Positions 1-7,287 of a stretch of 12,766 nt of DNA are shown here, piece by piece; positions within the stretch are counted from its first letter, which is position 1; every line of letters begins with the position of its first letter. The stretch is from NCBI GenBank assembly GCA_903950295.1, contig CAJBAP010000016.1, forward strand, positions 1-12,766, in the 5' to 3' direction. Under the pieces are notes generated by a model. The model had not been told where the DNA came from. It did not search any database and worked only from the letters and a program-made list of their open reading frames with translations. This DNA is from an uncultured Rhodocyclaceae bacterium (GTDB lineage: Bacteria; Pseudomonadota; Gammaproteobacteria; Burkholderiales; Rhodocyclaceae). Made by a program: the position numbers and the translations under genes.

Positions 1-648
1 GACTTCAAGGGCGGCGCCACGCCCGATCCGCGCATCAACATGAGCCATCGCACCGACGGCCGTGACATCACGGTGCTGCTGCTGGTCGATTTGTCCGCAT
101 CGCTGAACGAAAAAGTCGGCGCTGGCGGGACGGCACAAACCATCCTGCAACTCAGCCAGGAAGCCGTTTCGCTCTTGGCCTGGGCCATCGACTGCCTGGG
201 CGATCCGCTCGCCATTGCCGGCTTTCATTCCAACACCCGCCACGAAGTGCGCTACCAGCACATCAAGGGTTTCAGCGAGCGCTGGGACGACACGGTGAAG
301 GCGCGGCTCGCGGCGATGGAGGCGGGTTACTCGACACGCATGGGTGCCGCCTTGCGTAACGCCGGCCATTACATGGCGGCTCGCCAGTCCGACAAGAAAA
401 TCCTGCTACTGCTTACCGATGGCGAGCCGGCCGATATCGATGTGACCGATCCCCAACATTTGCGCGCCGATGCCAAAAAGGCAGTCGAAGAACTCGCGAC
501 GCAGGGCGTTACCACCTTCTGCCTCAGCCTCGACCCCAAGGCCGACGAATACGTGCGTGAAATCTTCGGCAACCGCTGGCGGGTACTCGACCGTATTGAA
601 CGGCTGCCGGAACAGTTGCCGCTGCTGTATCTCAGCCTGACGCGCTGA
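1..648 (+). CDS. cbbO: CbbO, VWA-domain subunit of CbbQO Rubisco activase (C-terminal part; 5' end outside window)
   Basis: The reading frame is open from base 1, so the gene starts upstream; 215 residues remain. They form a von Willebrand factor A domain. The MIDAS metal site is visible as DLSAS (bases 88-102), a threonine in TRMG near base 333, and the aspartate of LLLTDGEP near base 418. In the known CbbQO system, CbbO is the adaptor that docks on Rubisco through its VWA domain while the AAA+ ATPase CbbQ drives removal of inhibitory sugar phosphates. NorD, from nitric oxide reductase clusters, has the same architecture; the choice of CbbO rests on the CBB operon a few kilobases downstream. 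Full-length family members are several hundred residues longer. It converges on the - strand PP2C gene with a 28-base gap. Bases 110-135, just after the MIDAS codons, recur almost exactly at 7172-7197. Confidence 0.85.
   Translation, partial: DFKGGATPDPRINMSHRTDGRDITVLLLVDLSASLNEKVGAGGTAQTILQLSQEAVSLLAWAIDCLGDPLAIAGFHSNTRHEVRYQHIKGFSERWDDTVKARLAAMEAGYSTRMGAALRNAGHYMAARQSDKKILLLLTDGEPADIDVTDPQHLRADAKKAVEELATQGVTTFCLSLDPKADEYVREIFGNRWRVLDRIERLPEQLPLLYLSLTR
110..135 (+). repeat. 26-bp direct repeat, copy 1 (inside cbbO)
   Basis: This segment of cbbO encodes the residues after DLSAS (around EKVGAGGTA). It matches 7172-7197 at 25 of 26 positions in the same orientation. The only difference is C at 120 against T at 7182, which would be a synonymous glycine third-base change. 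A match this long is not expected by chance in 12.8 kb. This copy sits in a conserved protein region, so it is probably the original. Confidence 0.9.
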
Positions 649-649
649 T

Positions 650-665
650 GGCGGTCGCGGCCGCC
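650..665. terminator. Possible weak hairpin between convergent genes
   Basis: GGCGG (650-654) can pair with CCGCC (661-665) across a six-base loop in the 28-base gap between the stop codons of cbbO and the PP2C gene. There is no T-run on either side, so it is not a convincing intrinsic terminator. It is listed because convergent genes need some transcription stop and nothing better is visible here. Confidence 0.2.
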
Positions 666-676
666 GTCTCGCCAGA

Positions 677-1807
677 TTAGGCGCTCAACTCGACCAGCGT
701 CATGTCATCCGGAAACTGGGGACTACCGTGGTAATCCTCGAATTCCCGCCAGAGCCTGGTCAATTCTTCGTCCTTGTCCAGTCCGGCAAGTAGCGCAATG
801 ACACCTTCGCTGCCCAGCCGTTGATTGGTCTTGCCGGGCAACTCGGACAAGCCATCGGTAAAAATCCAAAGGTGCCCATCCTTGGGAAATTCCGCCAGTT
901 GGCAGCCGTCACCATCAAGTCGGTAATCTGCACACAACCCCATAGGAAAAGTCATCGAAGGGTAATGTACCGACTCTCTCTCGGGTTCGAACATCAGGCA
1001 TCCAGGCAGACCACCGTTCCAGATACGGAGGCATCCGCGGTCAGCCGAAACTTCCACGAAAACGTAAGGCATGTAGATGACTGCCGGCAGTTTCTCGAAC
1101 ATGGCTTGATTGAGCTCGTTGAGGAGATCACCGGCGACGCCCCCCAGGCTGGCTTGGCGGTAGAAAATTTGTGAGATCAAAGGGATGGCCAGCGCCGCGA
1201 CCGGTCCATGCCCCGCAATATCCCCAACCAGCACCCACTGTTGCCCGTCGGGCGTGAAGGCGGAAAGCAGAACATCGCCGTTGGTTTTGTCGACAGACGA
1301 CATGAGGTAGCGAATATTCCGTTTGTCGAAATCACGTTCATCCCGCATCAGCAGGATGACCTCCTGGATCAGTTCCCGCTCTTCAATAAGGTATGCGTTG
1401 CGTTCTGCAATCTCGGTTTGCGCGGCACGCAGCGCCAGATGTGTCCGTACGCGCGCCTGCACGATTGGTACGCTGAAGGGCTTGCTGATGTAATCAACCG
1501 CGCCGAGATTCAGACCTTTCATCTCGTCGATCGCGTCGGAAAGCGCCGTGACAAAGATCACCGGAATGCTGCGTGTCGATGCGTTTTCCTGCAACCGCCG
1601 TATCACTGCATAACCATCCATATCCGGCATCATGATGTCGAGCAGGATCAGGTCGGGGTGGGGATCGTGTGACGCGATCTGCAAGCCCAGCGCACCGCTG
1701 TTGGCGATCAGGACCTTGTAATCCCGCTTCAGTGCCGCCTTGAGAATATCCAGATTCTGGGGCGTGTCGTCCACGATCAGAACAGCTGGCATCTGTGTGC
1801 TTGCCAT
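677..1807 (-). CDS. Response regulator with SpoIIE/PP2C-type serine phosphatase output (RsbU-like)
   Basis: This 376-residue protein has two domains. An N-terminal receiver (about 8-125) carries the acidic pair in IVDD (13-14), phosphoacceptor Asp57 in LILLDIMMPDMDG, and Lys109. A helical linker (about 126-155) leads to a SpoIIE-type PP2C domain (about 160-374) with metal-binding signatures NGDVLLS (Asp178), GDIAGHG (Asp196), FTDGLSE (Asp318) and DDMTL (367-371). In RsbU/SpoIIE systems such phosphatases dephosphorylate a serine on a STAS protein and so switch anti-sigma factor binding; the STAS gene at 6692-7006 is the obvious candidate substrate. The ATG at 1805-1807 lies 8 bases after the HD-GYP stop, without a clear Shine-Dalgarno, so translational coupling is likely. 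Its receiver closely resembles that of the gene just upstream. Last gene of the - strand operon. Confidence 0.94.
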   Translation of the reverse strand: MASTQMPAVLIVDDTPQNLDILKAALKRDYKVLIANSGALGLQIASHDPHPDLILLDIMMPDMDGYAVIRRLQENASTRSIPVIFVTALSDAIDEMKGLNLGAVDYISKPFSVPIVQARVRTHLALRAAQTEIAERNAYLIEERELIQEVILLMRDERDFDKRNIRYLMSSVDKTNGDVLLSAFTPDGQQWVLVGDIAGHGPVAALAIPLISQIFYRQASLGGVAGDLLNELNQAMFEKLPAVIYMPYVFVEVSADRGCLRIWNGGLPGCLMFEPERESVHYPSMTFPMGLCADYRLDGDGCQLAEFPKDGHLWIFTDGLSELPGKTNQRLGSEGVIALLAGLDKDEELTRLWREFEDYHGSPQFPDDMTLVELSA

Positions 1808-1815
1808 GAAGAACG

Positions 1816-2868
1816 CTAGTGCAGCGGGAAATCCGGGTATTGCCGTGCGATCTGCTCGAGCTCCGGCCGTATGGAAATAAAGGCACCGGCCAGCATGGGA
1901 TCGAGCGCATGGCCAGCCTCATTGGCAATCAACTCCAGCGCCTGCTCGATGCTCCAGGGTTTCTTGTATGGACGAGCGGAGATCAGGGCATCGAAAATGT
2001 CGGCAATGGCCGTCATGCGGCCGGCGAGCGGGATATCGGTTTCGCGCACATGATTCGGATAGCCTTTGCCATCCCAGCGCTCATGGTGGGTCAGCGCCAC
2101 CGTCCGGCACAGTTGCAACAAGGGCGATTCGTGATAACCGATGATGTCGGCACCAATCTGGCAATGCTGCATGACCACACTGAATTCTTCGGTCGATAAC
2201 TTGCCCGGCTTGAGCAGGATGTGGTCGGGTACGCCGATCTTGCCAATGTCATGCATCAGCGCAGCATAGCCGATCTGTTCTACCTCGGCTTCGGTCAGCC
2301 CAACATTGCGCCCCAGAACGCCAACATAATGGCTCAACCGGAGCACGTGCATGCCGGTCTCGTTATCGCGATATTCGCCCGCCCGGCCAAGCCGTTGCAA
2401 GATTTGCAGACGGGTGTCCTGCAATTCGAGGGTTCTGCTTTCAAGCATCGCCGTGCGCTGCTTCACCAGTTCTTCGAGCAGGCGGCTGCGGTCATTGAGC
2501 GAGAGGTGCGTCGCGACACGCGCCAACACAACGGGGGCACTCACCGGTTTGATGATGTAATCAACGCAGCCCAGAGCGAAGCCTTTCGCTTCGTCGTGGG
2601 CGTCGGCGCGTGCGGTGACGAAGATCACCGGAATGTCGCGGGTGCGCCCTTCGGCCTTGAGCAGACGGCAAACCTCATAGCCATCCATGTCCGGCATCAG
2701 GACATCGAGCAGGATCAGGTCGGGTGGGTTGCTTGAGGTGGCGATCTGTAGTGCCAGCCGTCCGCTGGTCGCCACCTTGAGCGCGTAATGCGGCTTGAGG
2801 ATCGACTTCAGGATGTCGATGTTCTCCGGTGAATCATCAACGATCAGGAGGCTCTTCTGGACGGTCAA
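1816..2868 (-). CDS. Response regulator with HD-GYP c-di-GMP phosphodiesterase domain
   Basis: This 350-residue protein has a receiver domain (about 5-122) with the DD pair at 11-12, phosphoacceptor Asp55 in LILLDVLMPDMDG, and Lys107. A short coiled linker (about 125-157) leads to an HD-GYP domain (about 158-345). The linker/HD-GYP start, RDNETGMH, the HD dyad (His206-Asp207 in MHDIGK) and the signature HHERWDGKGYP (261-271) are all intact, so it should hydrolyse cyclic di-GMP, as RpfG does. The start is TTG at 2866-2868: the nearby ATG at 2871-2873 runs into TGA after two codons, and the TTG is preceded by AAGGG at a spacing of 6. It starts 9 bases after the phytochrome stop, and the shared operon suggests its receiver is served by that kinase's relay. 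Confidence 0.95.
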   Translation of the reverse strand: MTVQKSLLIVDDSPENIDILKSILKPHYALKVATSGRLALQIATSSNPPDLILLDVLMPDMDGYEVCRLLKAEGRTRDIPVIFVTARADAHDEAKGFALGCVDYIIKPVSAPVVLARVATHLSLNDRSRLLEELVKQRTAMLESRTLELQDTRLQILQRLGRAGEYRDNETGMHVLRLSHYVGVLGRNVGLTEAEVEQIGYAALMHDIGKIGVPDHILLKPGKLSTEEFSVVMQHCQIGADIIGYHESPLLQLCRTVALTHHERWDGKGYPNHVRETDIPLAGRMTAIADIFDALISARPYKKPWSIEQALELIANEAGHALDPMLAGAFISIRPELEQIARQYPDFPLH

Positions 2869-2874
2869 GTCATG

Positions 2875-2879
2875 CCCTT
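2875..2879 (-). promoter_or_regulatory. Shine-Dalgarno deciding the TTG start of the HD-GYP gene
   Basis: On the - strand AAGGG overlaps the TAA stop of the phytochrome gene (2878-2880) and lies 6 bases before the TTG start at 2868. A two-codon mini-ORF (ATG ACT TGA, 2865-2873) lies between, and its stop overlaps the TTG. This arrangement fits termination-reinitiation coupling. Confidence 0.55.
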
Positions 2880-5800
2880 ATCCGATGGCCAGATGGTTGG
2901 CCAGTTCCACGAGCGCATTGCGAGCGGCCTCGTAGTCGTAGCGCTCCAGACATTTTTCGATGTGGGCCATGATCTGGTGTGCTTTCGGATCATGACGCGG
3001 CAGCATGCTGTGGATTTGCGCCAGGGAATCCTCGGCCCCGGCATCGAATTCGTTCAGTTGGACCAACGTGGTCTGCATCAGGGCAGCGAGTTCTCCAGAA
3101 GCAGCATCAATGCGGGGAACTTCCCGCGTGTCTGCTTCAGGGGGCGGCAAGTGGGCATCGATCGCCGCAAGACAGACCGAGAGATCGGTATTCGCTGAAT
3201 TGAGCAAGCTTTCGATCTTGCCCGGGTTGCACGCTTCGCGGATAGCAAGCTCCAGATCCTGCAACTTGTGGTGAAGGTTGTCTGCACCCAGGTTCCCGGC
3301 GACACTTTTGAAGGTGTGGGCAAGGCGTTCGGCCAGTTTGCGGTCACCCTCGAGCATCGCCAACCGAATTTCCACGAGGGTATTGCGGTAGCGGAGACGG
3401 AATTTGTCGACGAGCGCCAGATAGCCTGAAACGTTACCGCCCAGACGCTGCACAGCGGCTTCGACATTCACCCCCGGCAGATTGGGCAGGCGCACGCTGG
3501 CAGGCACCGTCGCCGACACCTGCGGTGGTGGCGCGGTGTCCGGTTGCGCGGGGACGATCCAGCGGGCCAGCGTGGCAAACATCTCGGCCGGATTTACCGG
3601 TTTGGCCACGTGGTCGTTCATCCCGGCCGCCAGACACTTTTCGCGATCGCCACTCATGGCATTGGCAGTCATGGCGATGATCGGCAGATCGGCCTGACTA
3701 TGGGTGCGCCGAATTTCCTGCGTGGCAAGGTAACCATCCATCACCGGCATGTTGATATCCATGAGCACGCCGTCGAAGCGCTGGATTTCCATCATCCTGA
3801 CCGCCTGCGCGCCGTCGGCAACAACCGTTACCCGGATGCCGGCACCTTCGAGAATCTGCTGGGCCACCTGCTGGTTGATATCGTTATCCTCGGCCAGCAG
3901 CAAATGCGCCCCCCTGATTTTCCCTTGATCCGCCGTCTCTGCCGGTAGCGGCGCACTGGGCGCTCCGTGCCGCACAAACAGTGTCGCGAGGGAATTGAAC
4001 AGACGGCTGGGGGTGAACGGCTTGGTCAGCATGGCGTTCACAAACGGGCTCTCGGGCTGGCTCCAAACATGGCCGTGCATGGACACCATCATGGTGCGAG
4101 GTTTTTTGTGATCGCCGACTGCGGCAGCAATCCGGCGGGCCGTTTCGATGCCATCCAGCCCTGGCATTTCCCAGTCGACGACGACAAGATCGAAGGGGGT
4201 GACCGTTGCCAATGCCGACTCGAAAATGGCCAGCGCCTCAGCGCCGCTCGTCGCTTCTGTCACACTGAACCCGAAGGATTCAAGATATTGCCGCATCACC
4301 GCCAATGCCCGCGGGTTGTCGTCGACCGTCAGTACGGACAAGCCATGCAGATCGGGCAGAATCAGCGGACGCTTGGATGCCTCGCCCCGGCCCTTGCCGA
4401 AGCGGGCAGTAAAGGCAAACTCCGACCCTTCACCCTCCGTGCTCGAAACCTCGATACGCCCGTTCATCATTTCGACCAGGCGCTGACTGATGGACAAACC
4501 GAGGCCGCTGCCACCGTAACGTCGCGTCGTCGACCCATCGGCTTGCTGGAAGGGTTGGAATAGCCGCGCCAGAGCGTCTTGGCTGATGCCGATGCCGGTG
4601 TCCGTCACGGTGAAGCGCAGGGTCACCTGGTCGGACTCATCGGCAAACGGGTAAACCGCGAGCACCACTTCGCCCGTGTGGGTAAATTTGACCGCGTTGC
4701 TGGCCAGATTGATGAGAACCTGCTCCAGTCGCAGGGGATCGCCCACCAGATGGGACGGGCAGCCCGGTGCAACCTGAACAACGAACTCGATATTTTTTTC
4801 CTGAGCCTGGATCGCTGCCACCGTACCGACGCTATCCAGCACCCGGTCGAGTTCGAAGAGCGTTTCCTCGATAGTCAGGCGCCCCGCTTCAATCTTGGAA
4901 AAATCGAGAATGTCGTTGAGGATGCGTAGCAGGTTGTTCGCCGACTTGTCGATCTTTTCAAGATAGTCGCGCTGCTGCGGACTGATCTGGGTCTGCATGC
5001 ACAGATAGGACAGACCGATGATCGCATTCATCGGCGTGCGGATTTCGTGGCTCATGTTGGCGAGAAACTCGCTCTTTGCCTGGCTCGCCACCGCGGCGGC
5101 ATCAGATTGCCGTTGCGCCTGCCGCATCAGCACCTGGACGACCGAAAGCGAAAACAGCTTCACGGCATCGATGGTGGCCTGCGTCCAGGCATCCGAGCAG
5201 CCACGAACGGTCTCAATCCAGGCGGTGAATGACCGGCGTGGATCGATACGCGGTCCCTGGTTGTCGTGGATCACCCGCCCTTGCGGATTCCCCGCCCAAG
5301 GAATATTGCGGATCACCTCGGGGCGAAACCAGAGGATGAAATTCTTCTTGCGATTATCCAGGTCAACTGCCAGCAAGCCCGCTGCCAGGCCGGCGTATTC
5401 TCGCGCCGGCGGGAAGGCCTCCCCCAGATGATCGGTAACGAACACGCTGTTCCTGAATTCCTGCTGCCCAAGCCACTCGGTCAGATCGCCCAGGTCACGG
5501 TGCGGAGGCACCAGGCCGAGCGCATGGCTGTAATCGTCAACGTGGATATAGCTGCCGGTCGCATCCGCCAGGGTGAGGTAATCGGTCTGAAACATCCGCG
5601 CCACACGATCAATATCACTGGAGGTATGTATCAGATTGGTGAGTTTCTGCAGACGCTCGCGCACGTTTTCCATGGAAGACAGGCGGGCAATACTTTCCAG
5701 CGCATCGATCTTCATCGACACCGTCTTGCCGATAAATTCGATCAGTTCGCGTCGGTGATGCGGAAATACTTGCGGCTGGCTGTGGTGACAGGCGACCAGC

Positions 5801-6663
5801 CCCCAGAGCCTGCCTTCGTGCATCACAGATAACGTGATGGTGGAATGCACCCCCATGTTGCGCAGGTATTCGATATGGATCGGCGAGATCGCCCGGAATA
5901 CCGAGTGACTGAGGTCGAGTGGACGCGCGGTCAGCGGATTCAGCACGGGAATGATCGGCACGGTCGGGGAATCGGTGTCCGCCAGAACGCGCACCAGATT
6001 CTTCTCGTAGAGCGCCCGTGCCTGAGGCGGAATATCGGAAGCGGGAAAGTGGTGGTTGAGCAGCGAAGGCAGCGCCTCGTTGCGGCTTTCTGCAATCACG
6101 GCGCCATTCCAGTTGCTGTCGAAGCGATAGACCTTGACCCGATCAAAGCCGGTGATCTTGCGAATTTCTCCGGCCACGTAGCGGCAGTAGCTGTCGATGT
6201 CGGCAACGCGGTCGAAGTGCCAGAGAGATTCGCGCACGGCGGCAAACAGATGCTCCGCTGTTTCTTCCAGGCTCATCTCGACCCGCTTCAATTCGACGAT
6301 CAGCAACTCGTCGCTGCGATGGATGACAGCTGACAGTTCTACCACCTGTTCGTCACAGCAAACTGCGCGCAAGTAGAGCGGCAGGCTGCGGCCATGCAGC
6401 GTCAAGGCCAGGGCATCATGAACCGACCGCAGTGCCGCAGTACCAATCAGGTCTTGTGCCGGGTGCCCGATTACCTCGGCGGCAGAGCGGCAGAAAATAA
6501 CCTGCAGGTTGTCGCTCGCCATGCGAATGATATCGGCACCATCAAGGGCGAGCAGAACACCATGGCCTTGAATGGCCCCCGCAAGATGAATCTGTTCAGA
6601 GGCGCAACGCTCCAGTGCCTCAGACAACAAGCCTTCTTGTGGCGATATAGCTTGTTGGGACAT
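2878..6663 (-). CDS. bphP: Bacteriophytochrome hybrid histidine kinase (PAS-GAF-PHY-HisKA-HATPase-REC-REC-Hpt)
   Basis: This 1261-residue, cytoplasmic red/far-red photoreceptor has no membrane segments. The photosensory module comprises PAS (about 17-130), GAF (about 140-320) and PHY (about 330-510). Cys20, followed by [11 protein letters not shown], is the biliverdin-attachment position of bacteriophytochromes. GAF has PASDIP (Asp210), PIHIEYL (His263, Tyr266) and ACHH (His293). The PHY tongue has WAG (456-458) and PRRSF (475-479). The kinase has the H-box His539 in [10 protein letters not shown]-box Asn656, DTGIG and GGSGLGL. Receiver 1 has Asp830 in [11 protein letters not shown] and Lys881. 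Receiver 2 has Asp969 in [11 protein letters not shown] and Lys1021. The C-terminal Hpt has His1116 in [13 protein letters not shown]. All sites expected for light-driven phosphorelay are intact. No heme oxygenase gene (bphO) is in the window, so biliverdin must come from elsewhere. It lies 28 bases after the STAS gene; the likely targets are the two downstream response regulators. Confidence 0.97.
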   Translation of the reverse strand: MSQQAISPQEGLLSEALERCASEQIHLAGAIQGHGVLLALDGADIIRMASDNLQVIFCRSAAEVIGHPAQDLIGTAALRSVHDALALTLHGRSLPLYLRAVCCDEQVVELSAVIHRSDELLIVELKRVEMSLEETAEHLFAAVRESLWHFDRVADIDSYCRYVAGEIRKITGFDRVKVYRFDSNWNGAVIAESRNEALPSLLNHHFPASDIPPQARALYEKNLVRVLADTDSPTVPIIPVLNPLTARPLDLSHSVFRAISPIHIEYLRNMGVHSTITLSVMHEGRLWGLVACHHSQPQVFPHHRRELIEFIGKTVSMKIDALESIARLSSMENVRERLQKLTNLIHTSSDIDRVARMFQTDYLTLADATGSYIHVDDYSHALGLVPPHRDLGDLTEWLGQQEFRNSVFVTDHLGEAFPPAREYAGLAAGLLAVDLDNRKKNFILWFRPEVIRNIPWAGNPQGRVIHDNQGPRIDPRRSFTAWIETVRGCSDAWTQATIDAVKLFSLSVVQVLMRQAQRQSDAAAVASQAKSEFLANMSHEIRTPMNAIIGLSYLCMQTQISPQQRDYLEKIDKSANNLLRILNDILDFSKIEAGRLTIEETLFELDRVLDSVGTVAAIQAQEKNIEFVVQVAPGCPSHLVGDPLRLEQVLINLASNAVKFTHTGEVVLAVYPFADESDQVTLRFTVTDTGIGISQDALARLFQPFQQADGSTTRRYGGSGLGLSISQRLVEMMNGRIEVSSTEGEGSEFAFTARFGKGRGEASKRPLILPDLHGLSVLTVDDNPRALAVMRQYLESFGFSVTEATSGAEALAIFESALATVTPFDLVVVDWEMPGLDGIETARRIAAAVGDHKKPRTMMVSMHGHVWSQPESPFVNAMLTKPFTPSRLFNSLATLFVRHGAPSAPLPAETADQGKIRGAHLLLAEDNDINQQVAQQILEGAGIRVTVVADGAQAVRMMEIQRFDGVLMDINMPVMDGYLATQEIRRTHSQADLPIIAMTANAMSGDREKCLAAGMNDHVAKPVNPAEMFATLARWIVPAQPDTAPPPQVSATVPASVRLPNLPGVNVEAAVQRLGGNVSGYLALVDKFRLRYRNTLVEIRLAMLEGDRKLAERLAHTFKSVAGNLGADNLHHKLQDLELAIREACNPGKIESLLNSANTDLSVCLAAIDAHLPPPEADTREVPRIDAASGELAALMQTTLVQLNEFDAGAEDSLAQIHSMLPRHDPKAHQIMAHIEKCLERYDYEAARNALVELANHLAIG

Positions 6664-6691
6664 CGCTCAGGTGATTACCGTGATGTTCCGG

Positions 6692-7006
6692 CTAACGAAT
6701 CTCGAGAAGCTTGTGGAAGTTCACCAAACGCAGGGCGGCGAGTAGCGTGCCCTTGCAATTGGCCAGCACCAGCTTCCTGTCTTTTTTTTCCAGCAGCTGT
6801 CGATACATCATGAACTGCCCCATCGCAACGCTGTCAAGCCACGTCACCTTGCCCAAATCAAGAACCACCTCGACCGTATTGTGATTTAAGGACGTCCGAA
6901 TGGCTTTGCTTAATCGTGCGACGGTCGTATGGTCGAGATAGCCCGACAGGTCGACTAGCGTCGAACTACCCGCCATGCTCATTTCGATCCTCAGTTCAGA
7001 CGGCAT
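6692..7006 (-). CDS. STAS-domain protein, anti-sigma-factor antagonist type
   Basis: This 104-residue protein is a single STAS domain of the SpoIIAA/RsbV type. The segment DLGKVTWLDSVAMGQF (about 50-65) corresponds to the family's phosphorylation loop, with Ser59 as the likely phosphoacceptor after Asp58. In partner switching the unphosphorylated form binds an anti-sigma kinase and frees its target; a SpoIIE-type phosphatase restores that form. Such a phosphatase is encoded at 677-1807 in the same operon. No RsbW/SpoIIAB-like kinase is visible, so the partner must be encoded elsewhere. The ATG at 7004-7006 has the Shine-Dalgarno AAAGGAG at 5-base spacing. It is the first gene of the - strand operon, reading away from cbbF. 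A stand-alone STAS protein with a non-sigma target remains possible. Confidence 0.92.
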   Translation of the reverse strand: MPSELRIEMSMAGSSTLVDLSGYLDHTTVARLSKAIRTSLNHNTVEVVLDLGKVTWLDSVAMGQFMMYRQLLEKKDRKLVLANCKGTLLAALRLVNFHKLLEIR

Positions 7007-7011
7007 CCAAT

Positions 7012-7018
7012 CTCCTTT
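7012..7018 (-). promoter_or_regulatory. Shine-Dalgarno of the STAS gene
   Basis: AAAGGAG on the - strand lies 5 bases before the ATG at 7006. It is the clearest ribosome binding site of the four - strand genes, as expected for the first cistron. Confidence 0.75.
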
Positions 7019-7044
7019 GAAACTCCATTAGCGGCTACTGATCA

Positions 7045-7073
7045 TCTATAACTTTAGTGTACCTTACATCCAA
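7045..7073 (-). promoter_or_regulatory. Candidate sigma-70-like promoter of the STAS-phytochrome operon
   Basis: On the - strand TTGGAT (7068-7073) and TATAGA (7045-7050) are separated by 17 bases, which would start transcription near 7038, about 30 bases before the STAS ATG. The -35 is poor and the -10 moderate. An alternative is TTGAAC further upstream (near 7102-7107) with AATATC or TATCAT. A dyad CCAAA-N9-TTTGG (7070-7088) overlaps the -35, but five-base arms are expected by chance in a region this long. Confidence 0.3.
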
Positions 7074-7171
7074 AATGATGATATTTGGTGAATGTGAGCG
7101 CTGTTCAACAGGTTAACCACTCCAGCGGCAATAGAAACCCGACCGGATCTTCCGGGGCGAAAACCGACGCT

Positions 7172-7197
7172 AAAAAGTCGGTGCTGGCGGGACGGCA
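7172..7197 (+). repeat. 26-bp direct repeat, copy 2 (intergenic, cbbO-derived)
   Basis: This matches bases 110-135 within cbbO at 25 of 26 positions, same orientation. It begins with five A's, followed by GTCGG, T (C in cbbO), then GCTGGCGGGACGGCA. Similarity stops abruptly on both sides. The cbbO frame here has a TAA immediately before the matching codons, so this is not a working gene. Its left part also forms one arm of a six-base stem (ACCGAC 7163-7168 with GTCGGT 7177-7182). It is best read as a relic of a duplication or recombination involving cbbO. Confidence 0.9.
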
Positions 7198-7210
7198 TGG
7201 GCCCTGCGAA

Positions 7211-7252
7211 ATTGCTGCACCGCAATAGCAATCAGCTTATTCTGATCATAAG
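7211..7252. promoter_or_regulatory. Candidate LysR-type (CbbR-like) operator dyads
   Basis: Two dyads lie side by side: ATTGC (7211-7215) with GCAAT (7222-7226), and CTTAT (7236-7240) with ATAAG (7248-7252). Both contain a T-N11-A core, the general LysR-family pattern, and their centres are about 26 bases apart, resembling paired recognition and activation sites. cbb operons are typically controlled by the LysR-type regulator CbbR. No cbbR gene is visible here, and the strict TNA-N7-TNA CbbR core is not met in the second dyad. Arms of five bases are close to chance level, so this is a suggestion only. Confidence 0.25.
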
Positions 7253-7287
7253 AAAAAGTGACTAGCGCTTATGGGTTCGGCACATTA

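Noticed and set aside
677..7006. Phytochrome cassette as a classical mobile element
   Set aside because: No transposase, integrase, terminal inverted repeats or target-site duplications seen. The only flanking repeat is the cbbO-derived 26-mer, which is not a typical element end.
7101..7118. Abutting palindromes CTGTTCAACAG and GGTTAACC as an operator
   Set aside because: Short palindromes of this size are expected by chance; no known binding motif recognised.
7163..7182. ACCGAC/GTCGGT stem followed by TTTT on the - strand, possible - strand terminator
   Set aside because: Only six pairs with an eight-base loop, and no - strand transcript is expected to arrive there. A six-base inverted repeat is near chance level in 469 bases.
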